DNA of 64,000 bases from Adiantum capillus-veneris (GCA_014529385.2 CM043952.1:153743057-153807056); one strand, 5' to 3'; positions 1 through 12,974 are shown, counted from the stretch's first letter. Notes: generated by a model not told the origin, from the letters alone. Translations and numbers: made by a program.

Positions 1-394
1 TTATGCTGCTGAAATTCTGGCAAAATCAGAGGATAAGTCAGGTGTGCCTTCTTGGGAGCTTCATGGTTGACTTTAATGGATGATCAAAATGGCCCTCAAT
101 TCACTCCTTTTCATTTAACTCAGAGAATCCAGATAAATGTTCATGTGTCCAGGAAGGTTTTTTTCTAGCAGCGCATAGTCTTTATGTTCGGGCCAAGAAG
201 ATTACGAGAGATCCTGGAATGTCCTTTGCTTGTTGTAATTCCGATGATTAACTATGAAAACTCATTTGATGTGCATGTATTTTTCCTTATCTAAAGTTGC
301 GCTCCATTGAAGTTCTGGGGATTGGGGTCAGTAAAAAGTTTGGGTTCTTGCACGTGTTTGAAGGGGTTCTCAAAGCATCGTAGCTTGGGTAGCC
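1..394 (+). other. Leader of retrotransposon A, no gene
   Basis: This stretch precedes the gag ATG at 395 and holds no long reading frame. By position it should be the untranslated leader. I could not recognise a primer-binding site or the end of a 5' LTR, and it does not obviously match the sequence after the pol gene. Confidence 0.45.
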
Positions 395-1663
395 ATGGCT
401 TTCTCTTATCCGAAATTTCATGGAAGAAGTGATGAAGATGTCGAAGACTTTTTGGAAAAGTTGGAGGTTGCATGCATTAGCAACCAGATTCATGACCCTG
501 CGCAGATTTTACGTCTTCTCCAAATCTATTTGAAGAGTGATGCACGATTTTGGTCCAAAGCATTCGAAGAGGAGTTGCATGGGGCTGATCCATCTATAAG
601 ATTGAGTTGGGACAATCTAAGGAATGGATTGGAAGTGGAGCTTGTGAAGACGGAAGATCCTGACAAAGTGTGGCAAGAAGTACAGGCTTTAGTGCAAAAG
701 GAAGGTGAGCCAGTAGATGCGTACATACGAAAGTCTTCATTAGCATGGGAGAGGATGTGCAAGGCCTTAGCACCGCAAGTACCCCCACCTAACATGATCA
801 AGAAGGACAGGTTCTTGGATGGTCTTTGGGAGAATATACGTTGGAGAGTGGAGCTAAAGAAGCCTAGGACATATGAAGATGCACTAGAGGTAGCAAGGAA
901 CAAAGAGTGGAAGCTGAGGAAAATGAGCCAGCTACTAGGAGTAGAGTCTGTTCCCATGAGGTCTGAATTTCAGCCTATGGATTCTTTGCAAGGTCACATG
1001 CCAGGGGTTCATCATGAACCAGTGGTTCCTGTTACTCCTCAAGTTATGCCAGCAGTAGTCACTACAACAGTGCAAGATGATGGGCTAAGGCAAGACATGA
1101 GGCAAGTGGTAGATTTGATGAAGAATCTCAACCTAAACATGCTAGGTCAAGTGGAAAATAATCGAGGTTGAGGGAGGTTTGCAAATCAGCCAAGAGGTGA
1201 AGAAAGACCTAGGAATGGTGTTGGACAAAGCAATGGTAGGTTCTGGAGGCAAACGCCCACATGTTATAATTGCGGAGAGTTGGGTCACATCAGCCCGCAA
1301 TGTGATAAGCCACCAAGGATGGGGGGAGACATGTATCCATTGCCAAGACAAGTGCTAACTAGGTCAAATGATTATGGCATCGAAATTAAGGGAGAAGAAG
1401 GAACCAGTGGATTAACTCAGGAGGAAAAGGGAAAGACAAAAGTGTCAAGTGTGGTTACCTTGGAGAAGGCATCAAAGCTAAAGGATACATTAGTGATGCC
1501 TATTGGGAAGAGGACCACAGAGGAAAAGGAAGGAAGAAGTGCCCCAGGTCCTAGTAATAAGAAGGGAAAGAGCCATGAAGGCGAGGATGTCAAGGCCAAG
1601 AGAAAAAGGAGGGCTCGTCGCAAGTTTCCTGTTTCAGATTTTCCACTAGGGGGTGGCAATTAA
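395..1663 (+). pseudogene. gag polyprotein of retrotransposon A, one in-frame TGA
   Basis: A single frame runs from the ATG at 395 to the stop at 1661-1663, interrupted only by a TGA at 1169-1171. The first 250 residues contain a retrotransposon gag core, rich in charged helices, with a DPDKVWQEVQAL segment. A zinc knuckle of the form CX2CX4HX4C (CYNCGELGHISPQC) lies at 1262-1303, just after the stop. The last 90 residues are lysine- and arginine-rich, as expected for RNA binding. Gag assembles the virus-like particle and packages the RNA. The TGA is consistent with a CGA codon changed by deamination; that is an inference. Confidence 0.85.
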
Positions 1664-1709
1664 GCTATGACTTGAAGGAGGATCTGACAAGCAGGAAGGC
1701 AGATGTTAC

Positions 1710-2249
1710 TTTTGGCAAGGTTATGTTGATGGCGGAGCCCAAATATGTGTCATAACACACTCATGTGTTGAGAAGATGCGTCTTTCAGTGTTGACTGGGG
1801 TGTCAGGCTTTCGAATCAGATTGGCAAACCATCAGAAAGTAAAATGTTTGGGTGTTGTAAAGAGCTTAGAAGTGGAAGCATATGATGCAAAGGCAGTGGT
1901 TGATTTTCATGTGATGCCAGCAGGGTTGGGAGCGTATCCTATTATACTGGGCAAACCATGGTTACGTGCAGTGGGTGTTGTTCAAGATTGGCGATGTGGT
2001 ACTATTAGCCTCTATGGAAAGACAGGTGCCAAGAAGCTTTATAATATGGACACAAGAAAACGATTGGAAGAGCTTTATGAAGGTGAAGATGAGTCTAGTG
2101 ATGAAGACTATTCCACAGTGTCTGATGAGGACAGTGATAGCACTACCAGCAGTGATGCGGATGTTGATGTTGCATTTCTTTTGATGGACAAAGAAATCCA
2201 GAAGTCTAGTTTAGTTGCATTTGCGAATGAGGTTGAAGATATGAAGTGA
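1710..2249 (+). pseudogene. Aspartic protease (retropepsin) remnant of retrotransposon A
   Basis: The frame carries the active-site loop as DGGAQICVIT at about 1728, where DSGA or DTGA is usual, and the conserved C-terminal flap-side motif YPIILGKPWLRAVGVVQDW at about 1935-1995. A tail rich in aspartate, glutamate and serine follows. Retropepsins cut Gag-Pol into mature proteins. The linker between gag and this domain has stops, so protease and gag are no longer joined. The glycine in place of serine or threonine beside the catalytic aspartate may be a lineage trait or a mutation. The ATG at 1776 lies inside the domain and is not the real start. Confidence 0.75.
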
Positions 2250-2419
2250 TTGAAGGGTTGATGCAAACCAAGGTTGAGTTGTCAAAGAAGCAAGAATTAA
2301 TGACACAAATGATCAGTGGAGACCTCTCAACTATGGAGAAGGAGATATATTTGCACATGCTGGCTAGTTTTCCTGATTTGTTCATTACTTCATATGAAGA
2401 GATTAGAGGGTTCAAAGGA
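2178..2419 (+). repeat. First copy of internal duplication in retrotransposon A
   Basis: This 242-bp segment recurs at 3135-3378 with only a few changes and a 2-bp insertion in the second copy. It encodes the linker from the protease tail to the RT start (motif MTQMISGDLSTMEKEIYLHM). The two copies bracket a patch from another Ty3 lineage. Confidence 0.93.
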
Positions 2420-3134
2420 GAAGGGAGTCAGAGAAGGGAAACATGAATGTGCCATCACACGATCGGAAATTTACCATCCAGAATAGAAAAATCATTATGA
2501 CACCACCAGTCAGGGAAAGAACCAACCAAGAATCTTACGATGGGCCAGAAAATGCAAAAAGGATAGACCTCGCGGAACCAGGTGAAAAGCCTCAGCCGGT
2601 ATATATAGCAACCGATTTAGAGCATGAAGAAGAAGAACAGCTAACACAACTTCTCAAGAAGTATAAAGATGTGTTTGCATGGTCCTACAAAGACTTCAAA
2701 GGAGTTGATCCATCGATATGCCAACATACAATTCCTTTGAAATCGGATGCAAAACCTAGCAAACAACGTCCTTATACACACAATGATACATTTGCTAAAC
2801 GAATCAAAGAGGAGATTTACAAGCTGATGGAAGCTAAATTCATCTATGAAATTGAACATACAGATTGGGTGTCACCCATTGTGGTAGTTCCCAAAAATAA
2901 CGGAAAACTGCGAGTGTGTGTAAACCTCAAAAAGGTAAATGTAGCCACCATAAGGGATAATTATCCCTTGCCAATCACAGAACATGTACTTGAGCGGGTG
3001 GCCAGGAAACGGGCTTATTCCTTTCTGGACGGGTTTTCAGGATACAACCAACTGGCAATTGCAACGGAGGATCAACACAAAACAGCGTTTGCCACAGAAT
3101 GGAGAATTTATGCATATCAAGTTATGCCGTTTGG
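2420..3134 (+). other. Foreign RT segment from a second Ty3 lineage
   Basis: The frame from the ATG at 2443 encodes an RT N-terminal part (VFAWSYKDFKGVDPSICQHT, WVSPIVVVPK, YSFLDGFSGYNQLAIA, then QVMPFGF) and stops at 3139-3141. It resembles the RT start of the minus-strand element at 45.7-48.5 kb far more closely than retrotransposon A's own RT, which starts again at about 3238. The homology to that element begins at the ATG. A patch plus a flanking duplication is what template switching between two co-packaged RNAs would leave; that mechanism is an inference. Confidence 0.82.
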
Positions 3135-3378
3135 CTTTTGATGGACAAAGAAATCCAGGAGTCTGGTTTAGTTGCATTTGCGAATGAGGTTGAAGATATG
3201 AAGTGATTGAAGGGCTGATGCAAACCAAGGTTGTGAGTTGTCAAAGAAGCAAGAATTAATGACACAAATGATCAGTGGAGACCTCTCAACTATGGAGAAG
3301 GAGATATATTTGCACATGCTGGCTAGTTTTCTTGATTTGTTCATTACTTCATATGAAGAGATTAGAGGGTTCAAAGGA
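3135..3378 (+). repeat. Second copy of internal duplication in retrotransposon A
   Basis: Near-identical to 2178-2419, with an extra GT near 3235. Retrotransposon A's own RT frame continues out of this copy. Confidence 0.93.
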
Positions 3379-6300
3379 CAAGAGATGCATATAGAGCTGA
3401 AAGAAGGTGCTAAGCCAGTGCAGCAAAGGCTAAGAAGGATGGGTCAAGAGCAGATGGAAGCCTTGAGGGAAGAGGTGGACAAGTTATTGAAGGCAGGGTT
3501 CATAGTCCCAGTGGAGACCACAGAATGGGTGAGTCCAGTAGTGGTCAGCCCAAAGAAGGATGGAAAGTAGAGGATTTGTGTAGATTTTAAGCCCTTAAAT
3601 GCAGCCACTAAGAAAAACCCATATCCTCTTCCATTCATCGATCAGATCTTGGATTCAGTGGCAGGTTATGAGAGGTACAGTGTGTTTGATGGTTTTTCAG
3701 GCTATTTTCAATTGAAGATTGCTCTTAAAGACCGCACAAAAACAACTTTCATTAGGCCATGGGGTTGCTATTGCTACACAGTATTTCCGTTTGGGTTGTC
3801 AAATGGACCATCTTTCTATCAAGAGAGAGCAAATTGGGTATTGGAACCATTCATTGGTAGTTGTGTTAAGGCTTTTATGGACGACTTCTGTGTCTACAGC
3901 AGTAGGGCTGAGCACCATGAGAAGTTGTAGATGGTATTGGCTCGATATGATGCATGTGGAGGACAACTAAATCCAAAGAAATGTCATCTAGCAGAGCCAA
4001 GGGTGAAGTCATTACGCCATATGGTGTTAGAAAATGGCATCGAAGCTGGTCCAGACAAGGTTAAGTCTATTATTCTTCTTCCATCACCTACGAGTACAAA
4101 GCAATTGGCAACCTTTATACACAAAGTAAAGTACATGGCACGGTTTATTCCATTGTCTTCACATCTCCTTTATCCATTACAACAAGTGGCAAAGCATGAT
4201 CCATTGCAATGGGATGACAAGTGTGAAGAAGTGTTTCAAGAGGTGAAAGAGGTGTTAGGGGGGTTGTCAGCCATGCAGGCTCCTGATTGGGAGAAAGTTT
4301 TTTATGTAAATCCATCAGTAGGGGATGATGCCATTGGAACCATGCTATTGCAAAAGGGGAAGGGCAGCCATTCTATGAGGCCAGTGTATTGTGCAAGCCG
4401 AGTGAAGTTGGTAGCAGAGAGAAAGTTCTCAGAAGTAGAGCTAGAGATGGCCAGTGTAATATTTGCTTGTCGACGATTTCGTCATTACTTGCTACCACGA
4501 CCTTTTGTTTTCTTGACGAGTTATGCTTTTTTGCCACAGTTAATTAATGGCACTAACATGTCAAATGTGGTCAAGAAATGGGTAATTGAGATGCAAGAGT
4601 TTGAGTTCTCTTTCCTAGTGGAAGACAGTACAAGAGCTACCCTAGCTGATTTGTTGACCTACAAGGAGAATCCCCTTCTTGTTAAGGAAGAGGTGGTGAG
4701 AAAGGTAGTTGAAGAAGTGCCACAGATCAGCGATGCACATGTTTTGTTCTTTGATGGCTCATACAGGAAGAGCCATGATGCGACTTCAGGGGGTATAGCA
4801 CTTTATGATCCATAGGGGAAGCTAGTATGCAAGAGAGGGTTCAAATTGGATGCTCATAGCAACAATGAGGCTGAATATGCTACTTTGGAAGCCGGATTAC
4901 ACATTTGTTTGAAGCATGGGGTTAGAAGGTTGAGCATAAAAGGTGATGCCTTGTTAGTTGTGAAGCAAGTGCTGGGTGTGTGGAAGAGCAAGAACACTTC
5001 ATTGAAGGAAATGTGTTTCAGAATTAAAGGCCAGTTAAAAAATTTTGAAGCCTGCAGCATTAGACACATTGAACGTGCTCTAAATGGAGAGGCACATGAA
5101 GCAGCTCAAAGCATGATTGGGGAGCTATTTGTGTTGAGGACCAATTTACCTCTTTATCATGGCCGGGAAAGTTTGGCTCAAGAAGAGGAGTTTTTGTTAA
5201 CAAGAATCATTCCGAAGGACATTCAGAAGTCTAAGAAGTATGGTTTTGTGCGTAGAGCATACAGGTACAAATTGATTGGTGATGTCTTGTACATGAAAGG
5301 GGTTGATCTTGTGTTGAGACGTGTACCTTGGCAGGAGGAGCTTTACAGAGTGTTGGAAGAGAATCATGAAGGCGCATGTGGCGGCCATTTTGCTCTAAAG
5401 ATCACCTTGCATAAGATCTTGCAAGAGGGGTATGTATGGCCTAGTCTGCACAAGGATGTTCACCATTGGTGTAGGTCTTGCAATAGGTGTCAAGCATTTG
5501 GGAAGAGAGTGATGAAGCCAGAGTTACGTAAAACCATTATGGCATTTTATGTGTTTGAAAAGTGGGGGATTGATGCAATAGGCCCGTTACCTATCACAAG
5601 CAGGGGCAAAAGCTATATTTTGACTGCAGTGGACTATCTCTCTAGATGGGCAGAGGCTATAGCAGTAAAACAAATCAGTGCAAAGGATGTGGCAAAATTT
5701 GTGTACGATGAAATCTGTTGCAAGTTTGGGGTGCCACTAGAGCTACTTTCGGATAAGGGGCCAGGATTTAGAGCAAAACTGCTAGAATTCTTATGCGCAA
5801 AGATGAAGATTAGGCACCAGCATACCACTCCTTATTACCCACAGTGTAATGGCTTAAATGAAAGATTCAATGGTGAGTTGATACAAATTCTTTCGAAAGT
5901 GACGGAGCACCAAGGAAAGAATTGGGATTTGGAATTGCCTAGTACATTATGGGCTTACCGTACTTCGGTGAAGACAGGTACAGGGTTTACTCCATTTCAT
6001 TTGGTATATGGAAAGGAAGCACTATTGCCTGTGGAAGTAGAGTTGCCTGCTGTCAAGATGTTAGAGAAGTTGCTTGGGCCGCCTAGTGATGCATTCAAAG
6101 AGAGGCTCTTGTAGTTACAAGAGATTCAGCTGGATAGGATGAGTGCATTGGAACATTATGGGCAGATGCAGGATAAGGCTTTGGTAAAGATAAATGAAAA
6201 GGTCAAAAGTAAGGGTATCAAGAAGCATGACTTGGTTTTGCGCTACAACAGTAAGCTGGACAACACCTTCCAAAAGAAGTTTCAAATTAAGTGGGAAGGC

Positions 6301-6381
6301 CCTTTCAAGGTAGTGGAGTGTTTTCTAAATGGTACATATCAGTTGGCTAACCTGGATGGGATTCTACATAAGTCAAGGTAA
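3238..6381 (+). pseudogene. pol of retrotransposon A: RT, two RNases H, integrase
   Basis: One frame spans 3238-6381, broken only by TAG codons at 3568, 3928, 4813 and 6112. RT motifs are WVSPVVVSPKKDGK, YSVFDGFSGYFQLKIA and the catalytic AFMDDFCVYS at about 3870 (FMDD for YMDD). A retroviral-type RNase H relic follows, with a second RNase H at about 4735-5010 (FFDGSYRK, NNEAEYATLEAGL). Integrase has an H-H-C-C zinc site (about 5365-5495), then D in WGIDAIGPL, D in LLSDKGPGF and E in GLNERFNG, with a C-terminal domain ending at 6381. RT and RNase H make cDNA; integrase inserts it. The catalytic residues are retained, so this copy was killed by the stops. Confidence 0.9.
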
Positions 6382-6540
6382 ATGGATTGCATCTTAAATT
6401 ATATCATGCCAGGTTAATGATGGTGGAGCAAGATGAGCTGTCTGTGGATCAAGTAGTGTTGGTGAAGGATGAGGAGACTTGTGATGCGACGAGTCTCATA
6501 TCTTTTTTTGCTGCTTTTGCTGATCATGAATGATCTAGCA

Positions 6541-6554
6541 GGCTAGGGGATGGG
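6541..6554 (+). other. Candidate polypurine tract of retrotransposon A
   Basis: GGCTAGGGGATGGG, about 160 bases after the end of pol, is the only strong purine run here and is placed where plus-strand DNA synthesis would be primed. Confidence 0.4.
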
Positions 6555-6561
6555 CAAATTA

Positions 6562-7883
<1,322 letters not shown>

Positions 7884-8039
7884 GCCAAGGCCAAGTCCAA
7901 AAACCTGTTCAAAGACCCGGTATGTCTAGCAGCTCTTGTTCTTGGCATATTTGGCCCCAATCCACATTAATATACAAAAAATATCCGCGGTCAAGTGACT
8001 AAAGACAGAGCAACCAAGATTATAGTTGAATTTTTTTAG

Positions 8040-10768
8040 GAAACTGAGGTTGGAGGGGCTGATGAAACCAACACACAGGACACTGCCACAAAGCAAGTAG
8101 CAGGCAAAGGCAAAGAAACATTACAGCAAACTGGGACAAAGAGACAAGTAACCTAGATTGAAGCAGGGTCATACAGTAAGAAATAGAACATGGGTGACCT
8201 ATTGAAGATGTTTAAAGACAGAGTTCAAAATCCAAAAAGAACTGAGAAGACTCCAGTGGACACATCATGGAGCAAGTCTATTGAGCAGCAATAGCAAATA
8301 CAGAAAAAAGATGCCATTTCAAAAAAATACCAACACGGAGAAAGCTCAAACCACTACTAGGCCTAAGGAGGCATCAAGCATTGGACTAGAGCCTCACCAT
8401 AATAAGTTGCCATTCATTCTGGACAGGCTCCAAGAACTCCAAAAACAACCACTCAAAGGGAGACTGGTAATGAAGAAAACTAGCAGAGATGCTCTACCCA
8501 ATTCCTTCCCCATGATAGTACTGAGTCTGATCAAACTACTCCCAAGATAATAACCTAGGGATGCACTGCATCCTTACAGTCTGGATGGAACACCATCCTC
8601 AACTTTATAGGTTAGACGATGGAGGCGCAAGCATCCATGTCTAGTGTGGAAATGGACAATATGAGAGTAGAATTGAAAACAATGAAAGAGGAACTGGAGA
8701 AGATGCAGAGAAATAAGGCTGTCTAGACTCAACAAATTCTTGAGTTACACCTTCAATAGCAGATCCATGACAGAGAAATACAGGCTCTCCAAAAGAAAAT
8801 TAACTGATATAAATAGGGTGCTGCAAGAGGAGAAGGAAATTGCACAGCAAGACATGGAACAGATTCAGTAAGATGCTAACAGATTCTAGACGTTGCCTAT
8901 CATAGAAAAATATGTTTATCACTCTTTGGTACAGATAATAGACAAAGACAACAATCTGACCTTGAATGTGAGTGATATGGAGAACGTAACTGCATCCATT
9001 CAATCAGATCTCTAAGAAAATTCAAGCACATACACGACAGCCCTGGTGAATGAGTCACTCATAGAGTATTTAGAGAATCAAAAGGAGCAGGATGAGGATG
9101 AGGATGAGGATGATGAGAACAAGGACTAGTAGCACTGGTAGAGAGATGACAATGATGATGATGATGATGATGACAATCAAGGTGGCCATAACGTAGGAAT
9201 AGCTACAGATGGGGCAGCACCAGTTGAAGGTTCATCCTCACATCATGCCAAGGACGTGCATACTACTAATCAACCACCATCTATTGAGGAGAATCAACAC
9301 CAGAATCCACCCAGTCAGCAAACGGAGCAATAGACAAAATGGTGTCAACATAAGGATGGTAAAGGCAAAGTAATTATCATTGACCTAGATTTTGACACTA
9401 ATCATCGTTATTCTATTGAAGTAGTATCCTTGAATAAACGCTTGAGGATTCAAAAGCGTCTCTAGATCCAGCAATAATTGGATGATGATATGATTTACTG
9501 AGATCTGGAGAGATTTCATATGTTGTATGTGGGGGCCAATTGGATGGTGGCAGACTGGATGTCAGCCAGCTATCATATTCAGACATTATGTAAACTTTTC
9601 CCACATCCGATCTACGTCTAAGTACTGGATAGGGTCCTTATATGGTGCCTAGCAAATGATGATAAAGTTGTACACCCAACAGTCAAAGACTTAACAACTG
9701 CGGATCTTCTATATCTAGGGATACATGTAGAGTTATTATTGGGCACCAGACCGACATACCAATGTATGAAAGATATCAAGGTGCATATTAAAGATATTCT
9801 CATACAGATGTAGAGTGTCAGAGGAATTATTGATTGTAGGGTCAAAACTCTAGTGGAAAACAATGCGACTACCAGTCGAAGGACCCAAGACCAGAATGGC
9901 CCTCGGTGAGTAGAAGATGCACCTGCAAAGCTTATTCCATGGTGCAGGTCTCCAAAAAAATGATGCAGTAGGAGAATCAAATGATAATGAATTTCTTGGA
10001 GTTTGTAACTAATTCAGCACTCTTATATGCCATTCCAACCAAAGAAGCTGAGTTACCTCGCTTCTTTCCAGTGCTCTACCCACCTCACACTAAGCCTGTA
10101 AATCATCAAAGGTATGTTCGGATAGAAAACGGTTTCGGATTCTAGTATGAGGACACTTCCTCAGAATGGCAGGCATGGAATCAAGTGCTACAAGACACAT
10201 TGAAGAAGATTGTGGCAACTGAGATGATCGCGGATCTACAAAGGTTTCAACTCTTGATGGGTCAATGGAAAGTCCATATCAGAGTGCTCATTAAGATCAC
10301 AAACTAGCATCAAGATCTGGAGAAGGACTTTGCGAATAAGGTAGCTCTGAACCCTAGTTCAAAGAAATGGCAGAGATTTGTTCCAAGCACGCTTCAAATG
10401 TAACCATCCATTACTTTATGGGTGGATGCACAATGCATCCTATTGCCACAAGTTGGCCAGGGCTTGAAGACAGCTCGAAAGGAGTAGCTGGAGAAAGAGG
10501 CCATCCTCAGACTAATTCAAAAATACAATGCCACTCACAGTTCTCCTGAACCCTTTAAAGTACTTTACAAACCTCCCAAAAAGAAGACACCTGACAAGAA
10601 GAAGGATCTCGTTGAACGAAGACTAGTTAAACTAGTCAAGTGTTATGGCATTGGCAAGACACTGGAGTCCTATGCTAACATTGGCGGGCTTGATACACAA
10701 ATACAAGAGATAAAGGAAGCAGTGGAGCTCCCTTTGACACTGGCACTTTCTAACTATACCAAAATTTA
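8040..10768 (+). pseudogene. Decayed long ORF with coiled coil and acidic region, probably retroelement-derived
   Basis: The plus strand shows coding-like stretches in shifting frames, cut mostly by TAG. From about 8620 a segment (MDNMRVELKTMKEELEKMQ) is a likely coiled coil. About 9080-9180 encodes a run of aspartates and glutamates, and 9520-9800 a hydrophobic, structured-looking stretch. From about 9985 another frame (PRFFPVLYPPHTKPV) runs almost to the end and finishes in frame with the RPT2 piece at 10662. A purine tract follows at 10768. The length, coiled coil and closing purine tract resemble the extra 3' ORF of Tat/Athila-type elements, but I recognise no domain. Confidence 0.45.
10662..10739 (+). 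pseudogene. RPT2: Fragment of 26S proteasome ATPase RPT2 captured in a decayed ORF
   Basis: The frame encodes LESYANIGGL, then DTQIQEI, then KEAVELPLT. This is the segment just before the Walker A part of the AAA ATPase Rpt2 (regulatory subunit 4), where plants have LESYADIGGL and EIKEAVELPLTHPELY. From memory of the family only about three of 26 residues differ. The upstream lysine-rich frame runs straight into it, and the frame ends 21 bases later at TAA without HPELY or any ATPase core. It cannot be a working subunit. It is either an exon captured by a retroelement or a chance scrap of a processed pseudogene. Confidence 0.8.
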
Positions 10769-10770
10769 AG

Positions 10771-11430
10771 AAAGGGGAGGAGAAATGCAAACAACTCTTA
10801 GCAAGCGGTTGGGAGGCGACTACTCCAGAAGCTTCCAAAGGTAGTAACCAAAGAGTTACCATGGTAACTTACAGTACACAATCAATCAAACACCAATCTA
10901 AGGGACTATTAATATTTCATTTTGGGCTCTCTCGATATATCTAGCTCATGGAGTAGATCTCTTTTTGTAATCTAGACCTAACCCCAAGCCTTGTAATCAT
11001 ATCTTGAGCCATTGGCCAACGTACTTTGTAATCTCATTGAGCTAAATCTCTTTCAGTAAAGCCTCCAGTGTACTTTGTTTAGTCTCTGAGTAATATAATT
11101 CCAATTCGATTCATTTCCAATTTTAGTTATGTCTTCTAGTACTCTAAAGTCTGATATGAAGTCTTAAGTTTGATATCAACTAACTCTAATAACCACTCTG
11201 GAATAGCTGTTTGAACATATCCAGCTTATTCCATCTTCCTTCGGATGTTTTCACGCATATATGCTATTCTAGACAATTTCATGGATTTAGTAAGTTCTTA
11301 ACCATTACTCTACGGATTTCATGATAGATATTCGTGTGTTTCTATTTAAACATAAACTATGTTGCAAATTGATACCTTGGTGCTAGCCATGTTCACATGT
11401 TGAAATGAGGTCTTCCATTTGTTCCATTGT
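10771..11430 (+). other. Gene-free stretch, possible decayed LTR
   Basis: A purine run (AAAGGGGAGGAG) at 10771 is followed by sequence rich in TTTGTAATC-like words, as in many LTRs, but no partner copy exists in the window to prove it. No gene is visible. Confidence 0.3.
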
Positions 11431-11431
11431 A

Positions 11432-12210
11432 TGATCGTTAGGCTGAAGATGTGGAAACCAACAATGATGGTCTTGAGGCCGACAATGACATGATCCAAGA
11501 GCCTTTTTGAGAGGCTCCATGGATGCTAGATGTCATTGGAGTACCCATTTGGATTGGTGTGGAGAAGAGCAAGTTCTTTGCTCGGTTAGTGGAGGAGTGG
11601 TTGAAGTCCCTATATATAGTTGTCATTGCATTGTCCACTAATATACGTGTTATTCTACAGGTGGTTGTTGGGTACATTCATGAAATTTGGCAATGTAGTT
11701 TTGGATTGTCTTGTTGGATTGGCAGCTTAGCGACGGAGTGTGCTGTCTACAACAACATTGCATCAGCATCGAGCGAAATTGCAATTTTTTTTTGGCTTGT
11801 GTTCAACCACAACAGCAGCTTCCTAGTGGACTAGGGTCGACTCTTCATTTGGGTGAGTATTCACGTTCATGGCAATCACAACCCCCTCCATTGCCTTTAC
11901 CACATCCCCAAGAGTCCATGTGGCATCTACTCCACCCCCAAGCAAACCACCACTTGTGGCACCATGTTGGCCATGCCACGGCCAATCGCTCTACAAGCCA
12001 TTGTTTCCCTGGATACCCATGGGGGCCCCACCTGCACGTGCCCCATTAGCCAGCCGCCACCAGAACTGTGACCACCAAAAACTTGAAACGCCTGATGTAT
12101 TGATTATTTCCTATGTACTTATTTTCTATGTAATGGCACATTCAGACTTGGTACTCGTTCTTCTCACTATATTTAAATTTTGCCAAGCATCGCTCTCTAT
12201 TTTTTAATTA
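11432..12210 (+). pseudogene. Unidentified coding-like remnant
   Basis: A frame from about 11445 reads through VETNNDGLEADNDMIQEPF, one TGA, then APWMLDVIGVPIWIG and FFARLVEEWLKSLY, giving an acidic then amphipathic protein. From about 11780 another frame is rich in proline, glutamine and histidine. Codon-like periodicity suggests a decayed gene, but no family is recognised and the two frames may not belong together. Confidence 0.3.
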
Positions 12211-12371
12211 GTGAGATTAGTGTACTCGTGATGTTAAATAATCCTTGGTTTGAATGTAAGGTAATGAAGATATTTAATTTTGAAGTGATATTTTCTTGAA
12301 TGTTCTATTTATTTTAAATGCAGAGGAGGACATTGTGCGAATGGGCATGGAAGGAAAGTCACTTAGGGTTC

Positions 12372-12379
12372 TCTATAAA
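12372..12379 (+). promoter_or_regulatory. Candidate TATA box
   Basis: CTATAAAA lies 101 bases before the ATG at 12473, with a pyrimidine-rich, untranslated-leader-like stretch between. The same spacing occurs at two genes near the right end of the window. Confidence 0.4.
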
Positions 12380-12472
12380 AAACCGAAGATTTACTAGTTT
12401 CATTCATTCGCAAGTTCTCTATGTTCTTTTTCACAAGCTTCTCTTTCAATCTTCTCTCATTCACACATCTAC

Positions 12473-12973
12473 CATGCCGAGGGGAAATTGTGGACAATGC
12501 GATCAGTGTGGGCAAGTCGTCCAATGCGGACATGGCTCTCAGCATGGTCCACCACTCCCCAGTGTTGGCCCCATCAACAATGTACACATTAATCATATTC
12601 TTAATAATGTTTATGAAATGAATAATTTATGCGTAACACAAAGTGCACACAACAACGGAGACTTTTCGTGAAGTCGTAGATGCCACAAAGTCCCTATTCA
12701 ATTCTATCTATGACCTTGATGTAAATGCACATCCAACCAAAGAGGATGTTGAGCAAGTTGCTGTAATTGCCACAATGCAATAATGCTTTGGGGGGAACAT
12801 GGACATCGCACCCCACAGGAGTGTGCAACCTTCGAGAGACACGTGGAGGCTTGGGTAGAAACGTGGATGATATACATTGCTTCGTAAAGACAAGCCAACA
12901 GAGCCAACTATGAGAACGATGACAATGACAATGATAACAACAATGACACTAGCGACGACAACAACTAGATTTT
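12473..12973 (+). pseudogene. Unidentified cysteine-rich then acidic gene remnant
   Basis: The ATG opens a 66-codon frame with a cysteine/glycine/histidine-rich start (CGQCDQCGQVVQCGHG) that stops at 12669-12671. After a shift a coding-like stretch continues (EVVDATKSLFNSIYDLDVNAHPTKEDVEQVAVIATMQ), then ECATFERHVEAWVETW, and an asparagine/aspartate-rich tail ends in TAG at about 12968. The TATA, leader, ATG and acidic tail suggest one inactivated gene. The cysteines could bind metal but no named finger pattern fits. Confidence 0.4.
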
Positions 12974-12974
12974 C

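Larger units (their letters stand above)
1..6560 (+). mobile_element. Decayed Ty3/gypsy (Tat-type) retrotransposon A
   Basis: The order gag, protease, reverse transcriptase, RNase H, a second RNase H and integrase on the plus strand defines a Ty3/gypsy element. The second, cellular-type RNase H before integrase is a trait of the Tat lineage. The 5' LTR is not recognisable and probably lies left of the window. The coding part is disabled: one TGA in gag, a gap before protease, an internal duplication with a foreign patch, and four TAG stops in pol. No frameshift is needed across the RT-RNase H-integrase region, so decay is mainly by point mutation. Tat assignment rests on domain layout, not on a tree. 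Confidence 0.88.

Noticed and set aside
1-394. 5' LTR of retrotransposon A within the window
   Set aside because: No match to 6562-7883 was visible by eye, so the LTR pair could not be established.
12473-12671. Named zinc-finger protein
   Set aside because: The cysteine spacing in CGQCDQCGQVVQC does not fit a standard finger, and the frame is short and broken.
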